From Petaurus breviceps papuanus (Eukaryota; Chordata; Mammalia; Diprotodontia; Petauridae), in NCBI GenBank assembly GCA_028583685.1, contig JAMXIF010000031.1, positions 3,018,868-3,082,867 on the forward strand: a DNA stretch of 64,000 bases. Direction: 5' to 3'. This document shows positions 40,180 to 50,189 of this stretch, one piece after another. Each line of letters opens with the position of its first letter. Position 1 is the first letter of the stretch. The position numbers and the translations under genes were made by a program. Below the pieces are notes generated by a model. The model saw only the letters and a program-made list of their open reading frames with translations. It searched no databases and was not told the origin of the DNA.

Positions 40180-40702
40180 CCATCTCCCTGCCTGGAACGC
40201 TCTCTCTTCTTATCTTTACCCCATGGAGTCCCTTTCTTTCTAGAAGACACAGCTCAAGGGCCATCTTCTACATTAAGCCTTTTGTATAATTCCCCAGCTG
40301 CTAAGGCTCTCCCTGCCAAGCGGTCTTATATTTCACATCTCTATATTCCCCCAACTTACATTTATTTTGTTTATACTCACATATGTACCTGTTATCTCCA
40401 TTAGAATGAAAGTTCCAGGGCAGCTAGGTGGTGCAGTGAATAGAGCACTGGCCCTGGAGTCAGGAGGACCTGAGTTCAAATCTAGCCTCAGACACTTAAC
40501 ATTTACTAGCCATGTGACCTTGGGCAAGTCACTTAACCCCATTTGCTCTACCTTCCCCCTGCAAAAAAAAATTTTAAAAAGAATGAAAGTTCCTTGGAAG
40601 TAGGAATTATTTCATTCTTTGTGTCTGTATCCCTACCTATTCTAGCTCACCACTTGCCACATAACTGGTGTTTAATATATGTTGGTTGACTGATTGACTG
40701 TG
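40180..40702 (+). mobile_element. L2-type LINE 3' part, interrupted
   Basis: CCTGGAACGCTCTCTCTTCT, CACAGCTCAAGGGCCATCTT, CCCAGCTGCTAAGGCTCTCC, then after the SINE TTGGAAGTAGGAATTATTTC and GGTTGACTGATTGACTG. Confidence 0.85.
40417..40579 (+). mobile_element. Short A-tailed SINE with perfect 14-bp duplication
   Basis: GGGCAGCTAGGTGGTGCAGT head, ACTGGCCCTGGAGTCAGGAG, GACACTTAACATTTACTAGC and CCTTCCCCCTGCAAAAA tail. AGAATGAAAGTTCC is identical at 40403-40416 and 40580-40593. Confidence 0.96.
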
Positions 40703-41045
40703 ACCATGGGCAAGGTTTCTTGTGGCAGGGATGGTCCTAAAGTTCATCCTGAATCCAAACTTGCTTATACCTTCTATGGAGGCATCTGTGTGGGTACCAT
40801 AGGGGACAACATACCTCTTTCTTACTCAGCAATCAAGAGGAAATGTTAAAAGAGTAGAATTTTTTTTGGGGGGGGGTAATCTTTGAATTATTGTGTGGAG
40901 AAAAGGGACTCATTTCCTTCTCCATGACCTCTCTTCTAGGATCAAGGAATCCTAAGTGGTATGTGATTTGATACTTTCTAAGGGCTCAGTGTCAAGCTGG
41001 CAGGAGGCTGGACTCTGACCTAATATGTCATTAACTTTTCAACTT
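40703..41045. other. Unique non-coding sequence
   Basis: It contains a T8G9 run at about 40861-40877. No repeat family or gene is recognised. Confidence 0.4.
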
Positions 41046-41051
41046 CTATGG

Positions 41052-41053
41052 CC

Positions 41054-41143
<90 letters not shown>

Positions 41144-41153
41144 NNNNNNNNNN

Positions 41154-41200
<47 letters not shown>

Positions 41201-41201
41201 C
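41052..41201. repeat. Compound (CTGT)n and (CTAT)n microsatellite with a gap
   Basis: About 9 CTGT units pass into CTAT units, broken by 10 N at 41144-41153. True length is unknown. The two LSIYLSIY frames are this repeat translated. Confidence 0.97.
41144..41153. other. Assembly gap, 10 N
   Basis: Ten N inside a tetranucleotide array, with the same repeat on both sides. Confidence 1.
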
Positions 41202-41319
41202 CCACACTGACTATTTCTCAGCATTTAGGAAATGAATACGCTTATTCCCAGATTAGTGTAAAAAAAATAAACACATAACCCTTCTCAGGGTGGGTTAATA
41301 CTTCTACTAATATAAACTG

Positions 41320-41510
41320 CTGCTTTACATACATCATCTTATTGGAGCTTCACAACAACCCTAATCAGAGGGGCAGCATATGTATTACTATCCCTATTTT
41401 ACAGATGAGAAAAGTGTGGCACAAAATGTCAGAGTATCACAGTGCGACATTTCTCTGAGCTCACCCATCTAACACATGGCAGAGCCAAACACTTGAACCT
41501 GGAGCTTTTT
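41320..41510 (-). mobile_element. THER1/MIR-family SINE, partial
   Basis: TTGGAGCTTCACAACAACCC, TATTACTATCCCTATTTTAC and AGATGAGAAAAGTGTGGC mark the reversed centre. Confidence 0.7.
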
Positions 41511-41784
41511 TCTCTGTTTTTTATTCTAAATACTAGGATAATGTTATGAAGCTTTCATACCTTTCTTCACATTAAACAACAAGGTGAGAACAGTACCGGC
41601 CCCTAGAAATAACTGTCCTCAGTGGCACTAATCTTTCTTCTATGAACACTTCTTCCTCTTTGACATGCCTAGGACCCTCATATTTTCTCCAACTCTGTTT
41701 TAGTCAAAACTTACTTTCAATAAAGGATTTAATATCATCCACTCACATTCTAGTATGAACTGGCTTGTCAGTATGGTACCTCGT

Positions 41785-41950
41785 CTGAAGTATCTGCAGT
41801 TTTGTGATCAGTCATCCTGATCTATATCTTGTCCCTGGACCCAGATGGCTCTGGAGGAGAAGGTGAGGCTGGTGATTTTGTACAGTCCTCCCTCACTTCA
41901 ATCCAATTCACTTGCAAATCATGGCATCATCTTCCTGAGCAAAGGGCCAG
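41785..41950 (+). mobile_element. SINE of the RTE-tailed type
   Basis: GATCAGTCATCCTGATCTAT, CCCAGATGGCTCTGGAGGAG, GGTGAGGCTGGTGATTTTGT and CTCCCTCACTTCAATCCAAT are the same family as 35596 and 63180. Confidence 0.75.
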
Positions 41951-42258
41951 TAACAGCAACCTGAAATTTTGTAGAATCTTAGAGTGTCTAAGTTTATTAT
42001 CTTAGTTGATAAATGTCTACAAATCTTGGAACATATAAATCTTCAAAGAATCTAAATCGTGGGTGGGCCAAAGGGCCCCCAAAAAGATACAGAGTAGGTA
42101 GAAATATGTAGTATGTTACAAATGATGACTTGTGTGTAAGAAGTGGCATAAAACATCTCATCCTGGAAAAAGATACAAGTTTAGAGAAGGAGGTAGGCTG
42201 GTCATGTAGAAAGAACAAGGGCCTAACTAGACATTCTAAGTGCTGTACTGGTGATTTT

Positions 42259-42426
42259 ATTTTATTTTTTGCTTTTTGGAGGGGGGAGGGCAGGGCAATT
42301 GGGGTTAAGTGACTTGCCCAAGGGCACATGGCTAGTAAGTGTTAAGTGTCTGAGGCTGGATTTGAACTCAGGTCCTCCTGATTCCAGGGCCTGTGCTCTA
42401 TTCACTGCACCACCTAGCTGCCCCCA
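42259..42426 (-). mobile_element. Short A-tailed SINE
   Basis: TTTTTTGCTTTTTGGAGGGG, GGGGTTAAGTGACTTGCCCA, TTTGAACTCAGGTCCTCCTG and CCACCTAGCTGCCCC. GTGATTTT recurs at 42251 and 42431. Confidence 0.92.
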
Positions 42427-42444
42427 TATAGTGATTTTTTAAAA

Positions 42445-42885
42445 AAGAATTAGAACAGAGATTCTTAACATTTCTGCATCACGATCCCCCTTTAACAACT
42501 TATGAAAACTATGGGCCCCTTCTCAGAATAATATTTTTAAATGCACAAAATAAAATACATAAAATTACAAAAGAACCCAATTATATTTAATTAGCAAAAT
42601 AATAACAGCTAGCATTTATACAGCACTTTAAGGTTTTGCAAAATGCAAAATGTTATCTTATTTGAACCCCACAACAGCCCTGGAAGGTGGGCAGGATTAT
42701 TACCCTGATTTTATAGATAAGGAAAGTGAGGCTGAGAAAGGTTAAGTGACCTGGCAGAATCCCACAACTAGTAAGTGGCTGAGGCAGTATTTAAACTCAG
42801 GTCTTCCTGACTCCAGCTTCCACGCTCTGTCAGCCTAGCTAGCTCCCCCAAGTCCATGGACCTAAGGCTAAGAACCACTGTCTTA
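42445..42885. mobile_element. hAT-type MITE interrupted by THER1
   Basis: The left half AGAGATTCTTAACATTTCTG, TATGGGCCCCTTCTCAGAAT and AAATAAAATACATAAAATTA stops at about 42597. The right end CCATGGACCTAAGGCTAAGA then ACCACTG resumes at about 42853. The interior copy matches the element at 62338. Confidence 0.75.
42598..42850 (-). mobile_element. THER1/MIR-family SINE inside a hAT MITE
   Basis: AATAACAGCTAGCATTTATA, TTTGAACCCCACAACAGCCC, GATTATTACCCTGATTTTAT, GAGAAAGGTTAAGTGACCTG and CTCAGGTCTTCCTGACTCCA mark the copy. Confidence 0.85.
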
Positions 42886-43027
42886 GAGGTAGAATACTGA
42901 ACTTTTATAGAGGGCTTATAGGAAGATAAGGACAGGAATTGCTCTGCACAAGAAGGTGTAGGTAGGTTACAGCCTAGAGTACTGGAGAGAATGAGAACAT
43001 CAGTGAACTATAAAGCCATTAGAATAT

Positions 43028-43105
43028 AATCAACTCACTCAATCCAATCCATTCAAGTACTTTTAATCACCCAATATAAGTCAGACACCAAGCTGGGCAC
43101 TATGG
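43028..43105 (-). mobile_element. L2-type 3' tail, reverse
   Basis: CAACTCACTCAATCCAATCC, AAGTACTTTTAATCACCCAA and CACCAAGCTGGGCACTATGG mark it. Confidence 0.55.
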
Positions 43106-43690
43106 ATGAAATCACTCTGTTTACACATCAGGCTAGTGCTGAGAGTTTGGAAATGTTCCTTTTGGCTTGCTGCAAAGAGCTGGATTCCTTGCTGTGCAAA
43201 GTCTAACCCCCATCCAAGCCTTGGATCCACCCGAGAGAAAGCCCTTCTTACCCAAGAGTCGTTGGCGTGCAAGAGCCGGCAGCATCAATCACGTCCTCCC
43301 ACTGATGTTCCAAACCCCTCAGCACTCCCACTGAAGTGAAGGAGATCATGCTTCCTGATACCTGTTCTGGGCTTGCTCAGAAGGAATTCAGATTTGGGGC
43401 ACTGGCTAGTGAGTGTCTGCCATGTCATTTAACTACAACTTTGTGCGTCAGAAAGAATTTGCCCACAGAAAGGAGCAAGAGGCACCAATGCTACAAGGTG
43501 AGAACTAAAATATCTTTCACGGGCCAAAATATCATTCAGGCACCACAAACCAGGGCACGTCTCTCCCCAGCTGGAGAGGAGCAATCCAAGGCACAGTGCC
43601 AGCTGAAGGATGGTTCAGCAGACTTGCCTTTGTATTTTCTTTATAAGTGGGTTCTCTGTTACCCTCAACCGAATTTCATCTTGGGAGCAG
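43106..43690. other. Unique block with a 140-codon open frame
   Basis: The plus-strand frame at 43336-43758 is the longest one mostly outside recognised repeats. It starts MKEIMLPDTCSGLAQ and contains several Cys and basic residues, but I recognise no domain. Its end runs into reverse L2 sequence (43690 on), which argues against a real gene. Most likely chance. Confidence 0.45.
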
Positions 43691-43691
43691 T

Positions 43692-44460
43692 GCATCAAAT
43701 AGACCCGAGTAGGGGGAGATCTGAGGCCAGGAGATCCATGAGGAGGCTGTTGGGATAGTCTAGGATGGGAGACAATGTGGTCCCTCATTGATGTGACAGC
43801 TGAGTGACCATAGAGAACGGGTTAGCTAGGAGAGATGTTCCTGGAGGTAGAAGTGGCAAGATTTGGCAACAGACTGGATATGTGGGAAGAGAAAGAGTGA
43901 GGAGTCAAGGATTCAAATTTTGTTGTTGCTGAGTTGTTTTTCAGTCACATTTGACTCTTTGTGAGCCCATTTGGAGTTTTGGGTTTTGTTTGTTTTTGGC
44001 AAAGATATTGGAGTGGTTTGCGGTTTCCTTCTCCAGCTCATTTTACAGATGAGGAAACTGAGGCAAACAGGGTTAAGTGACTTGCCCAGGGTAACACAGA
44101 TAGTAAATGTCTAAGGCCGGATCTGAACTCACAAAGATAAGCTTTCCAGACTTGAGGCCCTGAACTCTATTCCCTCCAGCCCCAAGGATTCAAAATACAG
44201 TGAATGAAACAATTCTGATTTGGGAGCTTGCATTTTAATAGGGATGATAAGAATATACATAATAAATATAAAAAGAATAGATGCAAATACAAAGTAACTA
44301 AGTACAGCGTTCTTAGAATAGCAGCTGAGAAGACTGAGAAAGACCTTGTGTAGAACATGGTACTTGAGCTGAGTCTGGAAGGGAGAGGGAGATTCTGTAA
44401 GGTCAAGGGAGGAATGCATTCCAGGCATCGAGTCAGGATATGGAGAATGGTGAGTGGTTT
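43692..44460 (-). mobile_element. L2-type LINE, reverse, interrupted
   Basis: AGGAGGCTGTTGGGATAGTC, CAAGATTTGGCAACAGACTG, GAGTGAGGAGTCAAGG, then after the SINE GGGAGCTTGCATTTTAATAG, CTTGAGCTGAGTCTGGAAGG and GGAATGCATTCCAGGCATCG follow L2 antisense. Confidence 0.75.
43918..44182 (-). mobile_element. Long-form tRNA SINE with perfect 12-bp duplication
   Basis: GTTGTTGCTGAGTTGTTTTT, GGCAAAGATATTGGAGTGGT, CTCATTTTACAGATGAGGAA, CAGGGTTAAGTGACTTGCCC and GGCCGGATCTGAACTCACAA. CAAGGATTCAAA is repeated at 43906-43917 and 44183-44194. Confidence 0.94.
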
Positions 44461-44494
44461 ACGAGGGACCAGAGCTAAGGGGAAAATCTCAATA

Positions 44495-44660
44495 GTGTAG
44501 TGATGAAAGGTGTGCTGGTCTCGAGTTCCGGTTCCAGCTTCAGTCTCTTTGGGACTTTGGGCAAGTGGCTTTATCTCAGGACCTCAATTTTTAAATCTTT
44601 AAAATGAGGGGATGTTGGCCAAATGATATCTAAAGTCCCTTTCAGCCTGATGATTTTATA
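44495..44660 (+). mobile_element. MIR/MAR-like SINE
   Basis: ATAGTGTAGTGATGAAAGGT head, GGGACTTTGGGCAAGTGGCT, TAAAATGAGGGGATGTTGGC and CCCTTTCAGCCTGATGATTT. Confidence 0.7.
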
Positions 44661-45240
44661 AGTATGCCTTTGAAAATGCTAACATTCTCCCACTATTTGC
44701 TATCTGCTCCTGGACAGAACTCAAGGCAGCCTACAGAACGAAAACACACGGGTATTCTGTCAAGTACAATAACATTGGGGCAGCAAATCTCCAGCCCCAC
44801 TCCCCACATTGTGACCATGTTAGAGCCTCTGTCCTTCCCAATTGACACCTTACAATGAAGTCCTCCATGGCTGAGAGCCCTGGCCAGATGGACAGCTGGG
44901 GAAAGGAATTCAGCAACTCACAGAGGGAGGGAGTGGGGTAGAGTTCCCAGGCCTGCTGTTCAATACCACCTGCCCCAGTAGAAAGGCCAGGTCCTCAGAT
45001 CTGACCTCTAGGGCTTTGATGGAGCTTGGTCCCTGGCCAGGTGTGTTTGTCTGATGCCTGTTGGCAGGATACAGATCTGGCTGCGGCCAAGTCATGGGGT
45101 CTACAGACCTCATGGCTCTTTATTCTCCTGGACACAGCTCTCTGGCCCTTCTTACCTATTAAGTGTGCCACTTCCTTGTGCTGGGACAATGCTTTGGAAA
45201 ACCTACAGTGATGACATCAGGAAGTCAGAGCTCTCTAGAA
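44661..45240. other. Unique non-coding sequence
   Basis: Six overlapping short frames on both strands lie here. None has a domain. Confidence 0.45.
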
Positions 45241-45244
45241 ATCA

Positions 45245-45770
45245 AGGCACACCTTTTATTACTATACCATCCCAGCCCTCACCAGCCTCCTGACCTCTGC
45301 CCTATCCTGCACACCTCTGCCAAATTAATCCTCCTGAAATATTGGTCTTCATATGTTTGGGAAAGCCTTCAAGAGTACCCCATTTCCAACATGGTTCCAT
45401 TCGGCTCAATTTGACAAACAACTTTTTAACTGAATATTTAGAGCACTATGCTTGGCCCTGGGGGTATGAGTTAAATAATAATCCATAGTTTCTGCCTTTA
45501 CTTAGCTTTCAGTCTTGTAATGAAATGAGTATTTCTTGACTAGGAATCAAATCCAGGTTGTGGTAGAACCATTAGGACTAAAGTACAAACTTGTTTACTT
45601 GGTATTCAGGCTCCTCACAGTCTGACTCCAATTAAGCTCTCCAGGCGCCCTCTCTCTCTGCTTCTGAAACTCTGACCACAGTGGCTTCACTAATCCCCAA
45701 ATACATATTCCTTTTCCCATAATAACTCATTGACAGTTTGCAAACCTTTTTCCTCACAACTTCATTAATT
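45245..45770. mobile_element. Mixed L2 fragments, both strands
   Basis: 45245-45410 resembles sense L2 (CCAAATTAATCCTCCTGAAA). 45413-45530 is a reversed tail (TTAACTGAATATTTAGAGCA, CTATGCTTGGCCCTGGGGGT). 45580-45720 is sense again (GGCTCCTCACAGTCTGACTC). All are strongly diverged. Confidence 0.5.
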
Positions 45771-46015
45771 AGGGAGTGAAAGTATTATTATTTCCCTTTT
45801 CCAAAGAAGCTCTGAAAGGCTGACTAGCCTATATTTACACAGCTCACAAGTATCTGTCTAAGGCAGGCTGGTTTCCTGACTCCCAATTCTAGCACTCCTT
45901 ACATTTACTTCCTGTGTGACCTTTGGAAAATCATTTATTTTCCATGGATCAATTTCCTCATCTGTAAAATTAGAGGTGAGATTGTAAGGCCTCTGAGGTT
46001 CTTAATCTATGATCC
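45740..46015. mobile_element. Diverged THER1 (minus) and MIR-like SINE (plus), adjacent
   Basis: 45740-45900 is reversed (TATTATTATTTCCCTTTTCC, TTCCTGACTCCCAATTCTAG). 45903-46015 is sense (CTTCCTGTGTGACCTTTGGA, ATTTCCTCATCTGTAAAATT, TTCTTAATCTATGATCC). Confidence 0.6.
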
Positions 46016-46019
46016 ACAA

Positions 46020-46400
46020 TAGTATATTGACTCATGTGCCTTTTCTCCTCCAAGATTTTGCTCTTGCTGTGCCCCTCGCTTGGAATGCTGTCCCTCCTTT
46101 TGTTTGATCTACAAGAGGTACCTGAATAACATCTCACCTGTGAAGATTTCTTCAGCCACTTTAGCCCACAGAAAGTGATATCTCTAGCCCTCATCAACAC
46201 TCCAGAGCACTGTTTATAACACTTACCTGAAACCTAGCAGTCAGAGTTTTATTGCTAATTATGATTTTATTTATGTGTGTCTTATCTCTCTGGCAATATG
46301 ACAAACTTCACCTCTCATATTGCCATTTTCCCCATAGCTCCACGTTCAGTGCCTTATACAAGGAAGGCTTCCTAATATACATCTGTTGAGGCAACTTTTG
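46020..46400 (+). mobile_element. L2-type LINE 3' part
   Basis: CGCTTGGAATGCTGTCCCTC, CATAGCTCCACGTTCAGTGC and TATACATCTGTTGAGGCAAC read loosely as sense L2. Confidence 0.5.
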
Positions 46401-46514
46401 ATAAATTCATGGATGAGGGATTCATCATTAATTAAGGGAAGCTTGTCAATTAGCAATAAAACTCTAAATGCTAGGTTTCAGGTGTTTTCCAAATCGTCTA
46501 TAAAAGTATCATAA

Positions 46515-46685
46515 ATTGAGAATCAGAAAGGTCCTTTGAGGTCTAGCCCTCCCCTGGCCCCCCCCCCCCCCATTTTATGGACGGGGAGGGAAGATGCTAA
46601 GTGACTTGGCCAAGGGCATACAAACTGTAACTGGCAGAGCCAAGATTCATGCTCAGGTAGAGGGCTCTCTTCACTGTACCAACCA
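46515..46685 (-). mobile_element. MIR/MAR-like SINE with a C14 run
   Basis: GAATCAGAAAGGTCCTTTGA, GCTAAGTGACTTGGCCAAGG and AGATTCATGCTCAGGTAGAG mark a reversed copy. It contains about 14 C (46559-46572), a site prone to slippage. Confidence 0.65.
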
Positions 46686-46689
46686 CACT

Positions 46690-47170
46690 GACATGGGTCC
46701 AACCTTCAAGGCCCCTGGAAAACTGGGGCAACGCCACAACACTGATGATTTCACTCATGTGAATGGGGCCTCTGACACTGTCTTTGCCTAGGGCCGGTGA
46801 GGCAATGTCTAGTTTTTATGAACTGTAATAAGAAAGGGATCAATTCTCACCAGAAATACAAATATAAACACTGTTGTCCCACACACTTTTATTTTGTACA
46901 GAGCAGGTCTACAGGAATATCTGGGGACCTTACACTAGCCACTATTGATCTGTAGGTCCTACTTTGCAAACCACCACACTAAAATAAGGGTTGTTGTTAT
47001 AATACTAATTAAATGTTTATTGACTCTGACTCATATTCTTAAAAAAATAGAGGCTTTATGAATGCAGAGATTCTGAAACTCCTCTACAATGTTTATACAT
47101 GGTAAACTCTTAAATGGTTGATGAATGAATGTTTCCCAAGTTGTTCCACCCTGCTTTATCATAGAGGTAT
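46690..47170. other. Mostly unique sequence with L2 scraps
   Basis: TTAAATGTTTATTGACTCTG and TGGTTGATGAATGAATG near 47005 and 47117 look like L2 tail remnants. Otherwise nothing is recognised. Confidence 0.4.
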
Positions 47171-47173
47171 TCC

Positions 47174-47435
47174 TGGGGCAGCTAGGTGGTGCCTGCCGTG
47201 GACGGAGCACCAGACCTAGAGTCAGGAAGATTCATTTTCCTTGGTTCAAATCTGGCCTCAGACACTTAGTAGCTGTGTGACCCTGAGCAAGTCACTTCAC
47301 CCTGTTTGCCTCAGTTTCCTCCTCTGTAAAATGAACTGGATAAGTTCTAGTGGCCCTTCCCCAACTCCTTTGCCAAGAAAACCCCAAACAGGGTCACAGA
47401 GAGTCAGAAACAACTCAAAAATTACTAAATAAGAA
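47174..47435 (+). mobile_element. Long-form marsupial tRNA SINE, near full length
   Basis: GGGGCAGCTAGGTGGTGCCT, GGTTCAAATCTGGCCTCAGA, GTTTCCTCCTCTGTAAAATG, CTCCTTTGCCAAGAAAACCC, CAAACAGGGTCACAGAGAGT and CAGAAACAACTCAAAAATTA. Confidence 0.92.
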
Positions 47436-47479
47436 AAATTTCAGAACCAAGATTTAGGACAAGAGAGCAGAAAAAGCAT

Positions 47480-47625
47480 GCTGAATCTTCCTGAGCCTAT
47501 TTTTTTTAATCTGAAAAATGGAAATAATAACAATACTTGCACAGCCTAACTTAGAGAGTTACTGTGAGGAAAATGCTTTGTAAATCATAAAGTGACATAT
47601 AAATTTGACATTATGATTCACAACC
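47480..47625 (+). mobile_element. THER1/MIR-family 3' part
   Basis: TGAAAAATGGAAATAATAAC, GAGTTACTGTGAGGAAAATG and CATAAAGTGACATATAAATT mark it. Confidence 0.65.
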
Positions 47626-47774
47626 ACCTTCTTCATTCCTCTCAACATGACAATACCTGAGTCAGAACCTTGTCACCCTAGAATCAAGCTCCAACCTTCA
47701 CTACAATGCACAACTGTCTTTCAAGACCTGCCTTTAAGGAGCATGATTAAAAAAGAAAAACAAGCTGGAGATGA

Positions 47775-48335
47775 CAAAAAATAAATTTAAGAGACTGGGG
47801 AAAATACTTTCAGCAACGATGACATAAAAATTTATCTTTGAAAATCTAACAGGAACTTATATAAATATTTCAGAGTAACACCATGCTTGCTGGATAAATG
47901 GTCAAAGGGCATGAATTTGCAGAAAAGGATTTAGAGATAATAAAAAAATTTAAGAGTTTGAAATTCACTAACAGTTTAAGAAATGCAAGTTACAATGATT
48001 TTGTACCACTTTACACTCATCGAATTGGCACAAAAAAAATTAAAAGCAATAAAACTCACTGCTGACAGAATTGTGGGAAAAAAAGACAACACGTTGACCC
48101 ATCTGTTACTGGTGGAACTGCAAACTGGAGGAGTCTTTTTGGGAAGAAACTTGGTATTAAATATTAAGAGTTACAAAAAAAATGCGCATCACCTCTGACC
48201 CATTATCAGAAATAAACCTTAAGAGGATTATGAAAAATAAAACAATGACCTGCCATCAATGAACTTCAAAGATATTTGTAGTAGCATAATATTTTTAATT
48301 GCAAAGAAAGAGAAATGAACCAATTCCAGTAGTTG
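47775..48335 (+). mobile_element. L1 ORF2 C-terminal fragment, sense
   Basis: GGATAAATGGTCAAAGGGCA, TGAATTTGCAGAAAAGGATT, TACACTCATCGAATTGGCAC, CATCTGTTACTGGTGGAACT and CACCTCTGACCCATTATCAG line up with the end of L1 ORF2. No frame is intact. Confidence 0.72.
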
Positions 48336-48339
48336 GGAA

Positions 48340-48602
48340 AGGACTGGGAATCCCTTGTGTCTGGAATGTTCTTCATCCTCATCTTAAACTCCCAGAGTCC
48401 CTGGCTTAATGCCACTTTCAGGAGAAGGCCTTTTTACCAGTCACCTCAATTGCTATACTAACCCCTTCAATGATGCCTTGTATCTACTCTGTGTTTCTTG
48501 TATGTGGTCATTTGTTCATATTCCATTCTCTCTATTAAAATGTAGGCTCCTTGAAAACAGGGACTGTTTTTTTTTATCTTTGTATCTTCAGTACTTAGCA
48601 AA
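48340..48602 (+). mobile_element. L2-type LINE 3' part
   Basis: GTGTCTGGAATGTTCTTCAT, CAATGATGCCTTGTATCTAC, AAATGTAGGCTCCTTGAAAA and TGTATCTTCAGTACTTAGCA read in L2 order. Confidence 0.75.
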
Positions 48603-48604
48603 AG

Positions 48605-48968
48605 TGATGCAAAAAAAATAATCATGTAACATTTTTTTTAAAACGTACACAAGAGAAAAAGAGGAAGTTTAGAAAGAAGCACAGACACATAAGACAGTTT
48701 TGAAGAAGGATGTAGAATTTATTATATATTTAAAAAACAAACCAAGCGACATGAAATAGAGGTTTATGGTTTCACACAGAATCCTCTTTTTATGTTTTTC
48801 TGAATGGAAAGTAATGTTCTTTTTTGGGATGTTTTAACTTCAGAATAAAACAATTAAAATGAAAAAAGTTTATGTAGATGAAAAAGCAGGCAGAATAGCT
48901 GGTAGGTATTTGTTTCCTTTTTGTCACCTTTTATTGGTAATAATAAAGTCCAAGTTTAAGAAAAATAG
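48605..48968. other. AT-rich sequence, origin unclear
   Basis: It may be an L1 3' UTR by composition (A-rich plus strand, TTAAAATGAAAAAA), but no landmark supports it. Confidence 0.3.
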
Positions 48969-48971
48969 AAG

Positions 48972-49130
48972 GGGTGGCCAGGTGGTGCAGTGAGTAAGAG
49001 CGCCAGCCCTGGTGTCGGGAGATCTGGGATCGGTTCTGGCCTCAGATACTTGGCACCCACACAATATAACTGGCCGTGTAACCTTGAGCAAGTTACTTAA
49101 CCCCAATTGCTTTAAAAAAAAGAAAAAAGA
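48972..49130 (+). mobile_element. Short A-tailed SINE, diverged
   Basis: GGGGTGGCCAGGTGGTGCAG, GATCTGGGATCGGTTCTGGC, ACCCACACAATATAACTGGC and CCCAATTGCTTTAAAAA tail. It belongs to the 'ACACAAAAACTAG' subtype by its middle. Confidence 0.82.
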
Positions 49131-49199
49131 AAAAGGAAATCTATACACAAATAAAGATATGCATGGTTAAAAAAGAAAACAAATAATTAACAAGATGTT

Positions 49200-49335
49200 A
49201 TGAGTTCTGTGTAAATTTTTAAAATTAATTTTAAAAATTAATTTAAAATGAAAAAATCCATTTGAAAAATACATTTGTGCTATTCAAATTAAGTGCCTAA
49301 TGAATTATTTAACGTAAATTAAATTTTAATAACAT
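49200..49335. repeat. AT-rich tract with TTAATTTTAAAA inverted words
   Basis: TTTTTAAAATTAATTTTAAA and its near complement alternate around 49215-49250. Confidence 0.6.
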
Positions 49336-49339
49336 TAAA

Positions 49340-50185
49340 AAAACAAACCGAGTTCAGAGAGTCAGAGAGAAGAATCTTGTTGCTAGTGGATGGGGATTTT
49401 TATTCCTGCAGTATTTGTGATCAAAATGTCCAGGCTGCTTCCAGTATACTGAACTTGCTAAGTGGAATTGAGAAGGTTGAGAGCAAAGCACAAGAATTCA
49501 TAAGAGGTATCAGAAAAAAACTGAGAAAGACATAATCAAATGAGGATACTCATTAATCATGTACCAGAGAGAAAATGGAATATGTCTCTAAACCCCTCAA
49601 GCAATTGCCAAATTGTGGGCAGGCACATTCCTACCTCTGTCTCCTTGATGAACCGCATTTCCTTTTTCCTGAAAAAAATTTCAGTGTCCCAAGATTTTTA
49701 GGAGTAAGTGAGGCCCAAGGCTCACCTATGACCTTGAAGGTTCTGGTATTTTAGAAAAACTCTAGAACCAATGACCTATGTTTTAGGTAAATAGAGCAAA
49801 TTACCATCTACCTCAATGAGTGTTTTCCTTTGTTTAGAGTCAGGCAGTCTGCTATATAAACAGGTTGGGATTAAAGTGGCAATTATATTCCCAGTTGTCT
49901 ATCATGGGAATTATGTTACCCCCAAATCACTTGTATATCCCAAACCATGGAGATCTTTTATCATGTAGAGGGGTGAGACACGTAAAGTCTTATCTCTTTA
50001 TGCAAGAGTGGAGGCACTCTGTCTCCATAATAAATTGTATGTTTACAGATCTGAATATCATAATAAACTCCCTATTTAGCAGGAATATCTCTCTCAAGCA
50101 CTTATAACTTCCCAGAGAAGCTTCATTGTGGGAAATAAAATAGCATATAAGTAGTTCATGGGAACACAGTGTACGAAGATGGTGT
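49340..50185. other. Unique non-coding block
   Basis: No repeat or gene is recognised. One 80-codon plus frame and a 72-codon minus frame overlap each other. Confidence 0.42.
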
Positions 50186-50189
50186 GAAC

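Noticed and set aside
41052-41201. Possible CRISPR-like direct repeat array
   Set aside because: It is a 4-base microsatellite with no spacers, in a vertebrate genome.
41025-41278. LSIYLSIY repeat frames
   Set aside because: They are translations of the CTAT microsatellite with a gap.
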